Shown piece after piece: positions 30,612 through 39,430 of a DNA stretch of 39,430 nt. The DNA is from an uncultured Clostridia bacterium. Its GTDB lineage: Bacteria > Bacillota > Clostridia > Oscillospirales > Acutalibacteraceae. The notes beneath the pieces are model-generated. The model did no database searches. It was not told the origin of the DNA and saw only the letters and a list, made by a program, of their open reading frames with translations. Position 1 is the first letter of the stretch. The number at the start of each line of letters is the position of its first letter. Location of the stretch: contig CAMHEZ010000020.1 in NCBI GenBank assembly GCA_946184295.1, positions 1 to 39,430 on the forward strand. The letters are read 5' to 3'. Both the position numbers and the translations under genes were made by a program.

Positions 30612-30920
30612 TTACGATTCACCAAGCAAATCTTTAATTTGTTCCTCTGTCATACCTCTTTTACGCCATCGTTCAACCAACTCGGCTCTGCCCTCAGCTC
30701 TGCCCTGCGCGATGCCCTCGCGTCTGGCGTGACCCAAGGCGGTAGCCTCGTCGTGAAGGCGTTTCTCGCGGTAATAGGCCTCTTGGCGCACCTTTTCATC
30801 TGCGCTGAGCTGACGCAGCATGACAATGGTATCTTTTACTTCCGGAATCGTCGTTCTCTGCTGAATTTCCATCAATTCTCCCTCCGTTTCCGCGTCGATC
30901 AGATGGAGCCAGAATAAACA
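30612..30920 (-). pseudogene. Rpn/PD-(D/E)XK-transposase C-terminal remnant
   Basis: The frame, open from directly behind the neighbouring glycosyltransferase stop (TAG 30923-30921), reads LFWLHLIDAETEGELMEIQQ, then EVKDTIVMLRQLSADEKVR, then a GRAEGRAEL linker, and ends MTEEQIKDLLGES. This is the middle and C-terminal part of a Rpn-type protein. The nuclease domain is gone, and no start exists except a TTG/ATG pair at 30875/30872 inside the fragment. The fusion point at the stop codon of the next gene suggests a deletion or insertion joined the two. Probably not functional, though an 86-87 aa peptide could be made. Confidence 0.7.
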
Positions 30921-31976
30921 CTATCTCTTGAAAATCAGTTTTTTCTGTATCACATAGTTGAACACAAACAGCGTGCAGTCCACGATGATTTTAATGAGCA
31001 GTTCCGGCCAGTGCAGCAGCCGATAGAGCCAATTCACCGCGTTGGCGGAAATCAGCATGACTGTCACCGCCAGACAGAAGTATTTCACGGCAGTGGAGCC
31101 GAGATGACCTTCCTTGCGGAAGACAACCTTCTTGTTTATAATGAAATTCACCGTACACGATACGATTCTTGCCAGAATGGTGGCGAGCTGAATGCGATAG
31201 GCAAAGTCGCCCGGCAGCACCAACTTGGCCAGCACGGTGAAAAACAGCAGGTCCACCGCCATGCTGGCGGCAGACGACAAAAAATAGGTCAGAAACCGCC
31301 GGCAGATCAGCCAGTAGATTTTCACGGAATCCACCACCGGGCGGAAATGAGAGCTGTCATTTTCGTCAATATACACCGTCTCAATCGGGATTTCAAACAG
31401 TTCAATCTTCCGCTGACGGCACTCAATCAGCATATTCATCTCGTATTCGTACCGCTCGCCGTCAATTTCCAGCATCGTCGGCAGAAGTGCCGCCGGAATC
31501 CCGCGCAGACCGGTCTGGGTGTCCATCAGCTTCTGCCCGAACATCAGGGCAAAGACCCGCGATGTCAGCTTATTGCCAAAGGCCGAGCGGGGCGGAATAT
31601 TGGGCGCGTTGAAATCGCGCGAACCGAGAATTACCCGGTTGTCGTTCTCCGTGACCGCTTGCGCGATGTGCAGCACGTCGTTTAATTTATGCTGGCCGTC
31701 CGCGTCCACCGTGACAATGCCCTCGCAGTGCGGGAAGTGTTTCATCACAAACGCCATGCCGGTTTTGAGCGCCCTGCCCTTGCCTTGGTTGACCTTGTGC
31801 GTCAGCACGCGGCATTTGTCGATTTTGCCGATACGGGCAAATTTCTTGCGGAATTTGCCCGAACTGCCATCGTTGATGACGATGATCTGCATGAAATCTT
31901 CTTTCGCCAGCGCCTCCACATACGCAATCAGCGATTTGTCGGGGTTGAGGGAGGGAATCATTACAATCACATTCAT
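30921..31976 (-). CDS. glycosyltransferase family 2 fused to GtrA-like domain
   Basis: About 351 aa. The N-terminal GT2 domain (1-225) shows VMIPSLNPDKSLIAYV, VINDGSSGKF, KVNQGKGRALKTGM and VTVDADGQHKL (metal-binding DAD). GYxx-type acceptor blocks such as DTQTGLRGIP are those of polyprenol-phosphate glycosyltransferases. The C-terminal 120 residues hold four membrane helices of GtrA type (FLTYFLSSAASMAVDLLFF, NFIINKKVVFRKEG, NYVIQKKLIFKR). GtrA proteins are thought to flip or assist lipid-linked sugars, so this fusion may both make and move one. The start is ATG at 31976; a TTG lies two codons upstream. Confidence 0.88.
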   Translation of the reverse strand: MNVIVMIPSLNPDKSLIAYVEALAKEDFMQIIVINDGSSGKFRKKFARIGKIDKCRVLTHKVNQGKGRALKTGMAFVMKHFPHCEGIVTVDADGQHKLNDVLHIAQAVTENDNRVILGSRDFNAPNIPPRSAFGNKLTSRVFALMFGQKLMDTQTGLRGIPAALLPTMLEIDGERYEYEMNMLIECRQRKIELFEIPIETVYIDENDSSHFRPVVDSVKIYWLICRRFLTYFLSSAASMAVDLLFFTVLAKLVLPGDFAYRIQLATILARIVSCTVNFIINKKVVFRKEGHLGSTAVKYFCLAVTVMLISANAVNWLYRLLHWPELLIKIIVDCTLFVFNYVIQKKLIFKR

Positions 31977-32061
31977 AATCAAATCTCACAATCATGACAT
32001 ATATTCTATCACTCTGTCACGTTATCTCCATACACAAATATAGCATTCACCTGATGCCGCA

Positions 32062-33873
<1,812 letters not shown>

Positions 33874-33879
33874 TGTGAT

Positions 33880-34218
33880 TTACTCCTCATAGTCGTTTGT
33901 GGGTTGGTTATGACGGGGCGCGGGACGTCTGCGGCGGCGCTTGGCCCGTCGGAGCCGCTTGACCTTCTGATCGCGTTTCATCGCCAGCAAGACGCACGCT
34001 CCCGCGACGGCAAAGTCAACCAGAATCAATATCACCGTGTCAAACGAAATCTGCGCCCTGACGGCGACGATCACGATAATCTGTATCAGACCCAGCAGCA
34101 GAAAAACCGCGCCTGTCACCAGACAGGCCAGCACATATCTGTCGGTTCGCAGAATCTTTTTTTTGAGCCTTCTCAGGTGACCGGTAACGGTATCAAAAAA
34201 ATCTGTCATGGTATCCAT
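33880..34218 (-). CDS. small two-helix membrane protein with basic tail
   Basis: 112 residues, no family recognised. An amphipathic basic N-terminus (HLRRLKKKILRTDRY) is followed by two membrane helices (about residues 30-52 and 60-78) and a strongly basic tail (RLRRAKRRRRRPAPRHNQ). The ATG at 34218 has GGAGGA six bases upstream. It lies between the BIG2-type envelope protein and lepA with tight spacing, so all three are probably one operon. The positive tail would sit in the cytoplasm and might contact nucleic acid or ribosomes, which is conjecture. Confidence 0.7.
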   Translation of the reverse strand: MDTMTDFFDTVTGHLRRLKKKILRTDRYVLACLVTGAVFLLLGLIQIIVIVAVRAQISFDTVILILVDFAVAGACVLLAMKRDQKVKRLRRAKRRRRRPAPRHNQPTNDYEE

Positions 34219-34247
34219 TCTATATCCTCCGCAAGAATCAATATTTT

Positions 34248-35093
34248 TTAATATTTTTTCAGGCCGCGGTAATACTTATCCGGCAGAAGCCGATTGCCCG
34301 AGCGCAGGGAATCCGAACTGCCGGTGCTGTAACGCCTGCGGCTGCCGGGAGAAACGTTGAGCTTGGGGGTTCGCAGGCTGATGATGACCGAGAAGACATA
34401 CACCACCGCCGAAATAATGAAAATCCACGCGATCAGTCCGATCAGGAGTGACGTCGCGTTGGTATTGGCGCGGGCGTTGGCGTACTCCACCAGCATGGGG
34501 TCTTCCGTAGAGGAAAACAAGTCGAGATCGTTGTCGTTTTCGTATTCCGTAATAATGCCGCCGCCGTTATCCGACGCGACGTCACTTTCCAATGCGCTTT
34601 CGGCAATGTCCGAAGTAAGTTCCGCGTCACCCACAATCAACACGTACTTGGCGACTTTATCGCCCTTGCTCTTGGAATTGACGGTGGCCGTAATGGTAAC
34701 AACGCCGTTTTTCAGACCCACCACCTTCACCGAGCGGGTATCAAGATAGCTCACCGTCGCTATACCGGTATCGGAGCATTCAAAAGTCGTGGAAAAATTG
34801 TAGCCCATGTCCTTGATGATGAGGTACAGCGTGGTGGATTTGCCCACCGCGATGCGTTTGGTATTCGCGTCGGAGAAGCCGACCGTCCCCAGCGTTTCCT
34901 GCGGATTGGAGGCCACGGAGACCACGGGCACATCGTCGTCCCGATTGGAAGAAACCGCGGAGGACGTATCCGCCGATGTCTGTGAGGTCTGTGCCGTATC
35001 GCTTGTCGCCAAAACCGCTGCGCCCGACAGCCCCGCCGCGCACAGCAGCATGACAAGAAGCGCCGCAATCCGCCTGACTGCCCGATTTTTCAA
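34248..35093 (-). CDS. exported membrane protein with bacterial Ig-like (BIG2) domain
   Basis: 281 residues. A signal peptide or N-terminal anchor (residues about 6-32), a Ser/Thr/Asp-rich spacer, one BIG2-like domain (about 75-155: KRIAVGKSTTLYLIIKDMGY, then STTFECSDTGIATVSYL, VVGLKNGVVTITATV), an acidic stretch, a membrane helix (about 212-240; LIGLIAWIFIISAVVYVF) and a short basic cytoplasmic tail. BIG2 domains mediate adhesion or protein contacts at the cell surface. The start is TTG at 35093 with GGGGTG five bases upstream. First gene of the lepA operon behind a good promoter. Confidence 0.75.
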   Translation of the reverse strand: MKNRAVRRIAALLVMLLCAAGLSGAAVLATSDTAQTSQTSADTSSAVSSNRDDDVPVVSVASNPQETLGTVGFSDANTKRIAVGKSTTLYLIIKDMGYNFSTTFECSDTGIATVSYLDTRSVKVVGLKNGVVTITATVNSKSKGDKVAKYVLIVGDAELTSDIAESALESDVASDNGGGIITEYENDNDLDLFSSTEDPMLVEYANARANTNATSLLIGLIAWIFIISAVVYVFSVIISLRTPKLNVSPGSRRRYSTGSSDSLRSGNRLLPDKYYRGLKKY

Positions 35094-35148
35094 GATATCA
35101 CCCCATTGCCGCGTTGTTATACGGATGTTGTTTTATTGACGTTGTTTT

Positions 35149-35177
35149 ATTATAGCAAATAAATAAGACAATTGCAA
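35149..35177 (-). promoter_or_regulatory. promoter of the BIG2-lepA operon
   Basis: On the minus strand TTGCAA (35177-35172), 17 bases, TATAAT (35154-35149), 56 bases before the TTG start at 35093. Confidence 0.75.
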
Positions 35178-35268
35178 GTTTTTTCAAAGAGACTTATGTT
35201 AAGATTGTATAAAAATGACGTGACGGCTCATGATAATCATAAAGAAATCTTTCGGGAGGTCATCTGTC

Positions 35269-35706
35269 ATGGGAATCAGGCAGCAATGCTCGCGCAGATA
35301 TACGCTTCTGCTGCGGCTTTATCTGGGACTGCTGGCATTTGTTTCACTCTGCGCGGCGGTGGTGATGGGGGTTGAGGGAATCCGGCTGGGCGCAGTAGCG
35401 ATGGGGGGAATCTGTGTGCTGCTGTGCGCGGCAGCCTTTGCCGTCCCCCTGAGCAGCGGTCGCATCACTTATACCCGCACGGGCGGCACCATCAGCATTG
35501 AGCGCGGCTCGCTCGTGCGTCGCAGGCTGATCGTCAACCGCAGTGATATCCGCTATTCCGAGATATCCGGCAGCCCGATGGAACGGCGGTTCGGCATCTG
35601 CACTGTCACCTTTTTCACAGGAGGCGGCAAGGTGCGGCTGCGGGGCATCAACGCCGACGACGGGCGGCGGCTGCATTATCTCTTCGGCGGGGAGGCGGCG
35701 CAGTAA
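35269..35706 (+). CDS. PH-domain membrane protein, YdbS-like
   Basis: 145 residues from the ATG at 35269 (MGIRQQCSRRY). The frame is open to 35230, but CGGGAGG lies nine bases before this ATG. Two membrane helices (about 10-55) precede a bacterial PH domain of the YdbS/DUF304 type (ITYTRTGGTISIERGSLVRR, then IRYSEISGSPMERRFGICTV). It is followed with zero spacing by a larger PH protein, the same arrangement as ydbS-ydbT in B. subtilis, a pair linked to resistance against antimicrobials from competitors. Function in this organism is inferred only. Confidence 0.75.
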   Translation: MGIRQQCSRRYTLLLRLYLGLLAFVSLCAAVVMGVEGIRLGAVAMGGICVLLCAAAFAVPLSSGRITYTRTGGTISIERGSLVRRRLIVNRSDIRYSEISGSPMERRFGICTVTFFTGGGKVRLRGINADDGRRLHYLFGGEAAQ

Positions 35707-37071
35707 ATGGAGCAGGTCGCGGCAAAAGAAAGCCTGTCGGGACGACCTCATCTGCTGACCGTCTTTCCCCCGCTGCTGCTGCCGCTGAGTGCGGCAGCGG
35801 TGTGTTTCGGACTGTTCATGGGAAACGGCTCGCGGTCATGGCTGCTCCTGACGCTGGGAGCGGCGGCTTCCATCATAGCAGTGACCGGCACGACGCTGGC
35901 AGTCATGCGGCGCACGGTGTGTCACTGGCGCATGGCGGAGGGCATGCTGTATGTCACCTACGGGGCGGTCAATCGCAGGGAATTGGGGTTTCGGCTGGAT
36001 CGGCTGCTGTATGCCGAGATCCGACAGAATCCGTTGACGGCGCTGCTGGGCTGCTCCCGGGTAAGGCTGTATGCCCCCACAGACGCAAAACCGTTTTTTT
36101 CCCAGTTGATGGCGGAACGGGAAGCGGCTGCGCTTGTCAACCGCTTTGCCGCGGCAACGCAGGAAAAACCGCACGAAGGCAACGCGCATTCCCAGCGCCT
36201 GGTGAGCGGAAAATACGCCGCGCTGCTTGGCGCTGCCACCGCCAGAGAAACGCTGCTGCCGGTTGGCTGGAGCGGCATCTGTGCGCTGTACGGCATGGGG
36301 AACCTGACCATGGCAATACTCGCCGCCGCGCTGCTCACGGCGGGACTGCTCTCCTTGGTCATGCGGCTGCTGCGTGAGGGAGGTCTGAAAGTGGCCATTT
36401 TACCGGAGGGCTTCGCCATACAAGCCGGCGTATGGCACAGGCGGAAATACTTCGTACCGCGCCGTTCGGTCATCGGCACGGTGGAATGTGCCGGGCCGGT
36501 CTCGCTGCTCCGGGGCGCCTCACGCTTTGAGCTGATCTGTGAGGGCGGACGGAGAATCCCCTGCATGAGATGGTATGAGGGCGGCTGCGGTGCGGAGGCC
36601 GCCAAACGGCTGCTGGACTGCACAGGGCTGGCGCTCACCCACGCGGCGGACAGTGCGGCTTTCCGGCGGTACTATGTCGGTCTGACCGTGGCGGCGCTGC
36701 TGACCGGTATCCCGGGTGGGCTGCTCCTGTTGCCGCTGGACGGAACAATGCGCCGGTTTGCCTCAGCGGCCCTGACCGCAGCGCTGCTCACCGCGCTGCT
36801 GCACTGCATGACGGCACTGCGGTTCGGAGAGGACAGCGGGATTCACATCGGAGCGGGAACACTCAGCGTCGGCGGTATGGGTCTGCTGTCGGCGCGTCGT
36901 CTGACGCTGCGGCGCGGCTGTCTGGCTGCCGTCAAAATACGACGCGGCCTGCGGGAGCGCATGAAGGGCTTCTGCACGGCCGAGCTGATTCCCAAGGGAA
37001 CCCGCCGGGGCGGCGTGTGCCGCCAGATTCCCTATGACAAGCTGCTGGCCATCGTCGAGCGGTTTTATTAA
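35707..37071 (+). CDS. PH-domain membrane protein, YdbT-like
   Basis: 454 residues with several pairs of membrane helices (about 18-60, 185-220, 318-365) separated by repeated bacterial PH domains. The clearest PH units are WRMAEGMLYVTYGAVNRREL with FRLDRLLYAEIRQNPLTALL, and VAILPEGFAIQAGVWHRRKY. The C-terminal PH ends in GGVCRQIPYDKLLAIVERFY. This layout is that of YdbT. The start ATG directly follows the stop of the YdbS-like gene, so the two are translated together. Composition is GC-rich like the housekeeping genes. Role: probably envelope stress or defence; not shown. Confidence 0.75.
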   Translation: MEQVAAKESLSGRPHLLTVFPPLLLPLSAAAVCFGLFMGNGSRSWLLLTLGAAASIIAVTGTTLAVMRRTVCHWRMAEGMLYVTYGAVNRRELGFRLDRLLYAEIRQNPLTALLGCSRVRLYAPTDAKPFFSQLMAEREAAALVNRFAAATQEKPHEGNAHSQRLVSGKYAALLGAATARETLLPVGWSGICALYGMGNLTMAILAAALLTAGLLSLVMRLLREGGLKVAILPEGFAIQAGVWHRRKYFVPRRSVIGTVECAGPVSLLRGASRFELICEGGRRIPCMRWYEGGCGAEAAKRLLDCTGLALTHAADSAAFRRYYVGLTVAALLTGIPGGLLLLPLDGTMRRFASAALTAALLTALLHCMTALRFGEDSGIHIGAGTLSVGGMGLLSARRLTLRRGCLAAVKIRRGLRERMKGFCTAELIPKGTRRGGVCRQIPYDKLLAIVERFY

Positions 37072-37101
37072 AGCGGACGACATCTGCACTGAAAAATAAA
37101 A

Positions 37102-37134
37102 TCAACCGTGTACGGTTAAACTTTGTATGGTTGA
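37102..37134. promoter_or_regulatory. inverted repeat, possible operator of the XRE regulator
   Basis: Palindrome AACCGT-GT-ACGGTT (37104-37117), with an outer pair TCAACC (37102-37107) and GGTTGA (37129-37134). It lies 50-80 bases before the XRE gene start, where an autoregulatory site would be expected. No strong promoter was found. Confidence 0.4.
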
Positions 37135-37184
37135 CTTTGATATCCTATACACAACACACAAATGCGCGACAAGGTGGTGGTAGG

Positions 37185-37427
37185 ATGACTTTGGCAGATG
37201 CTGTAAAATGCAGGATACTTTCGCTTTGCGAAACAGAACACATCACACTCAACCGATTGAGCTATCGCTGCGGTATGACGCAGTCAACACTCAACAATAT
37301 TGTAAACGGCGGCAGCAGAAATCCTAAGCTCGCTACCATTAAAAAGATTTGCGACGGTCTGAACATTACCCTTGCCGAATTTTTCTCATCAGAAGAGTTT
37401 GACTGCTTAGAGCAGGAAATCCAATAG
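37185..37427 (+). CDS. XRE-family helix-turn-helix regulator
   Basis: 80-residue protein that is almost only an HTH_XRE domain: CETEHITLNRLSYRCGMTQS, then TLNNIVNGGSRNPKLATIKK and ICDGLNITLAEFFSSEEF. The frame extends upstream to 37131, but the ATG at 37185 follows AAGGTGG with seven-base spacing. Short XRE proteins of this kind are common in Clostridia, often alone or near mobile DNA. It may autoregulate through the inverted repeat upstream. A coding remnant follows directly. No partner toxin is visible. Confidence 0.85.
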   Translation: MTLADAVKCRILSLCETEHITLNRLSYRCGMTQSTLNNIVNGGSRNPKLATIKKICDGLNITLAEFFSSEEFDCLEQEIQ

Positions 37428-37430
37428 TGA

Positions 37431-37550
37431 TTCGCGCAAAATATCAATCAGCTGTGCGTTCTGGCCAGTGCGGTAGGACCATCTACCACAGGTTATATCA
37501 GCAACAGCGCTTTCCATTCCAAATTTGATGTACTGCCCGAACTGGAATAA
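37431..37550 (+). pseudogene. orphan C-terminal coding fragment after the XRE gene
   Basis: An open plus-strand frame between TGA (37428-37430) and TAA (37548-37550) reads NINQLCVLASAVGPSTTGYI then SNSAFHSKFDVLPELE. It has protein-like composition but no start codon or ribosome-binding site. Family not recognised. Probably the tail of a deleted gene. Confidence 0.35.
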
Positions 37551-37573
37551 AAATCAGGCGTTAAGTATGATAA

Positions 37574-37614
37574 AGCGTCCCCTGACGGAAATACCGTACA
37601 GGGGACGCTGTTTT
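37574..37614. terminator. terminator between the XRE region and alaA
   Basis: AGCGTCCCCTG (37574-37584) pairs with CAGGGGACGCT (37599-37609), with an inner ACGG/CCGT stem. GTTTTG follows on plus and TTTATC on minus. Serves the 3' end of alaA and possibly both strands. Confidence 0.8.
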
Positions 37615-37634
37615 GTTGATGAAAAGATACTGTA

Positions 37635-38855
37635 TTACGCCTGCCGGTAATCCGCGAGGAAGTCGCGCAGACCGTCAGCCGCCTGCCTCAGCACGTCGAG
37701 ACGGGGCAGGTAAACAATGCGGAAGTGGTCGGGAGTCTCCCAGTGGAAACCGCCGCCGTGAGTGAGCAGAATCTTCTTTTCGCGCAGGAAGTCAAGGACA
37801 AACTGCTCATCATTGGTAATGTGGAACTTTTGCATGTCCATCTTGGGGAAAATGTAGAAGGCGGCCTTGGGCTTGACGGCGCTCATGCCGGGAATGTCGT
37901 TGATGGCCTTCCAGATGAACTCCCGCTGCTCATAGACGCGCCCGCCGGGAACCAACAGTTCCTTGGTGGTGTCGGCGTTTTTGAGCGCGACGGGAATGAG
38001 CGACTGCGCAGGGACGTTGGAGCAGAGACGCATGGACGACAGGAGATTCAGCCCTTCGATGTAACCCTTGACGTGGGATTTCTCGCCACAGAGTGTCATC
38101 CAGCCGCAGCGGTAGCCCGCGATGAGGTGGGACTTCGAAAGGCCGTTGAAGGTAATCGAGAAGATATCCGGCGCAATGGCGGAAATCGAGGTATGTTCCA
38201 GACCGTCCATGACAAGGCGGTCATAGATTTCATCGGAATACACAATCAGGCCGTTCTCACGGGCAATCTGCGCGATTTCTTCGAGCAGCTCGCGGGGATA
38301 GAGCGCACCGGTAGGGTTGTTGGGGTTGATGATGACAATGCCCTTGGTGCGGGGGGTAATCTTGGAGCGGATATCGGCGATGTCGGGGTACCAGTCGGCC
38401 TGCTCGTCGCAGATGTAATGCACCGCCGTACCGCCTGCCAGCGTGACGGAAGCCGTCCAGAGGGGGTAGTCCGGAGCCGGCACCAGCACTTCGTCGCCGC
38501 TGTCGAGCAAGCCCTGCATGGACATGGTAATCAGCTCGCTCGCGCCGTTGCCGGTGTAGATATCGTCGGGGGTCACACCTTCAATGTGCTTGACATTGAC
38601 ACAGTAGTCGGCAATGGCCTGACGTGCCGACAGCAGTCCCTTCGAATCAGAGTAGCCCTCGGTGGAGGTGAGATTGCCCGACATGGCTTCGATGACCTCG
38701 TCGGGGGCGCGGAAGCCAAAGGGCGCGGGGTTGCCGATATTGAGCTTTAAAATCGTCTCGCCGGCGGCAATCATGCGGTTGGCCTCGTCCATGACCGGTC
38801 CTCGGATATCATAACAAACATTGTCCAGCTTGTGGGATTTTTGGAATGTTTTCAT
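37635..38855 (-). CDS. alaA: glutamate-pyruvate aminotransferase AlaA-like
   Basis: PLP-dependent class I aminotransferase, 406 aa, very similar in motif pattern to E. coli AlaA, which makes alanine from pyruvate and glutamate. Blocks in order: LKLNIGNPAPFGFRAPDEV, YSDSKGLLSARQAIADY, IYTGNGASELITMSMQGLL, VPAPDYPLWTASV, GIVIINPNNPTGALYP and VYSDEIYDRLV. The PLP lysine is Lys241 in FNGLSKSHLIAGYRCGWM. C-terminal FRIVYLPRLDVL carries the carboxylate-binding Arg. ATG at 38855 behind AGAGGG. Monocistronic, with its own promoter and terminator. Confidence 0.92.
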   Translation of the reverse strand: MKTFQKSHKLDNVCYDIRGPVMDEANRMIAAGETILKLNIGNPAPFGFRAPDEVIEAMSGNLTSTEGYSDSKGLLSARQAIADYCVNVKHIEGVTPDDIYTGNGASELITMSMQGLLDSGDEVLVPAPDYPLWTASVTLAGGTAVHYICDEQADWYPDIADIRSKITPRTKGIVIINPNNPTGALYPRELLEEIAQIARENGLIVYSDEIYDRLVMDGLEHTSISAIAPDIFSITFNGLSKSHLIAGYRCGWMTLCGEKSHVKGYIEGLNLLSSMRLCSNVPAQSLIPVALKNADTTKELLVPGGRVYEQREFIWKAINDIPGMSAVKPKAAFYIFPKMDMQKFHITNDEQFVLDFLREKKILLTHGGGFHWETPDHFRIVYLPRLDVLRQAADGLRDFLADYRQA

Positions 38856-38885
38856 TGGTCATAACCCTCTTATCGTCAGAATCAA

Positions 38886-38921
38886 AAATCAGGGAAGCAC
38901 TGCACAATACAATGCTTCCCT
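38886..38921 (-). terminator. terminator-type hairpin at the alaA transcript start
   Basis: On the minus strand AGGGAAGCA (38921-38913), a 13-base loop, TGCTTCCCT (38899-38891), then GATTTTTG. It overlaps the predicted transcription start of alaA, so it is either the terminator of the upstream gene or a 5' leader hairpin. Confidence 0.6.
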
Positions 38922-38923
38922 AA

Positions 38924-38952
38924 ATATTACCACAATCCGGCAGGCAAGTCAA
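38924..38952 (-). promoter_or_regulatory. promoter of alaA
   Basis: On the minus strand TTGACT (38952-38947), 17 bases, TAATAT (38929-38924), 69 bases upstream of the start codon. Confidence 0.6.
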
Positions 38953-38994
38953 TCCATTATTTCATGACAAAGCGTTACAGATGTGTGAATGTTT

Positions 38995-39430
38995 TTATTT
39001 GCACATCGGACAATAGCAGCGTAACTTAAGTTTATCAGGTCGTATTTTCCATTCGTTTCCACAAATATTACACTTTGCTACCACAGGATTCCTCGAACCT
39101 GAATAGTCTAAAATAGTAATCTGTCCATTACTAAGTTCACTAATTTTTTCAGCAAATCTTAATGCTCGTTCAGATTTTGTTTCTTCAGATAATGACGATT
39201 TTCCTTTCTGAATATATGGATGACAAGATGGGCATTTAGGAATCTTTCGTGCAATTGAATTATAATGACGTGTCCATTCTGTCCCACATTTTTTACATTT
39301 TAATAATATGGGTAAGTGCGAATGGCTATAGGTAATAATTTCTACATCTGCTCCCTCCTCATCAAATTTCTTTTAATTGTTTTATCAGGGACTTTATCTT
39401 TAAATAATATAGGTAATGATTCATTAATAT
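38995..39430 (-). pseudogene. zinc-ribbon protein, partial and frame-broken
   Basis: AT-rich minus-strand gene running off the window edge. The main frame (39372-38995) encodes four CxxC knuckles in two ribbons: KCKKCGTEWTRHYNS with IPKCPSCH, and AKCNICGNEWKIRPDK with CYCPMCK at the very end. A helical linker (SERALRFAEKISELSNGQ) joins them. The pattern resembles treble-clef or zinc-ribbon repeats of nuclease-associated domains, but the family is not certain. This frame has no ATG, GTG or TTG in its N-terminal part. The upstream sequence (NESLPILFKDKVPDKTIKRN, to a stop at 39344-39342) is in the neighbouring frame and overlaps it. A shift at AAATTTG (39368-39362) would join them. Either a frameshift mutation, programmed -1 frameshifting, or two coupled genes. 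Confidence 0.5.

Overview
The window looks like chromosome from a spore-forming Clostridia species, most likely an Oscillospiraceae/Ruminococcus-type gut bacterium. This is inferred from content, not from a database match. The pointers are spoIIE, the Gram-positive order pyrH-frr-uppS-cdsA-dxr-rseP, strong Shine-Dalgarno sites, a secreted protein with a long Thr linker of the ruminococcal kind, a TnpV remnant and several Rpn-type nuclease copies. Most genes are moderately GC-rich. Three stretches are clearly AT-richer: about 3.9-4.8 kb, 27.2-28.9 kb and 38.96-39.43 kb. They coincide with remnants or accessory genes.

Layout. 0-3.2 kb: three membrane-anchored alpha/beta hydrolases with a 44-residue membrane peptide between the first two. 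3.2-4.8 kb: a TnpV remnant, a battery of hairpins, initiator tRNA-fMet on the minus strand, and a decayed small membrane gene. 4.8-11.6 kb: a GH31 alpha-glucosidase, a secreted NlpC/P60 protein, a short Rpn-type C-terminal fragment, a fourth alpha/beta hydrolase and an aspartate aminotransferase of the PF12897 type. 11.7-14.5 kb: secDF. 14.5-16.3 kb: a lone SMI1/KNR4 protein and a complete Rpn-type nuclease. 16.4-22.0 kb: pyrH, frr, uppS, cdsA, dxr and rseP (UMP phosphorylation, ribosome recycling, undecaprenyl and phospholipid precursors, isoprenoids, site-2 protease). 22.0-26.1 kb (minus): a radical SAM protein, a lipoprotein and spoIIE, divergent from mltG. 27.2-29.0 kb: the accessory cassette. 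29.0-35.1 kb (minus): two glycosyltransferases, an HD hydrolase, lepA and two small envelope proteins. 35.2-37.1 kb: a YdbS/YdbT-like PH-domain pair. 37.1-39.4 kb: an XRE regulator, alaA and a frame-broken zinc-ribbon gene at the edge.

The most interesting locus is the minus-strand operon at 27319-28602. It encodes a protein with PARP-like His and Tyr signatures (HGT...GxGAYFF), a small acidic protein in the antitoxin position, and a SecB-like chaperone. The three genes overlap, share a good promoter and are AT-rich. SecB is normally absent from Firmicutes. The arrangement matches a toxin-antitoxin-chaperone module of the CmdTAC (ADP-ribosyltransferase, antitoxin, SecB-like chaperone) anti-phage type. 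Immediately upstream lie eight copies of the heptamer TGAGACG/CGTCTCA, two orphan C-terminal coding fragments and a 22-bp near-perfect direct repeat that includes the 3' end of the neighbouring glycosyltransferase gene. Together these suggest insertion between mltG and that gene.

Promoters listed are hexamer matches with 17-bp spacing read by eye. Protein assignments come from motif recognition without a search.
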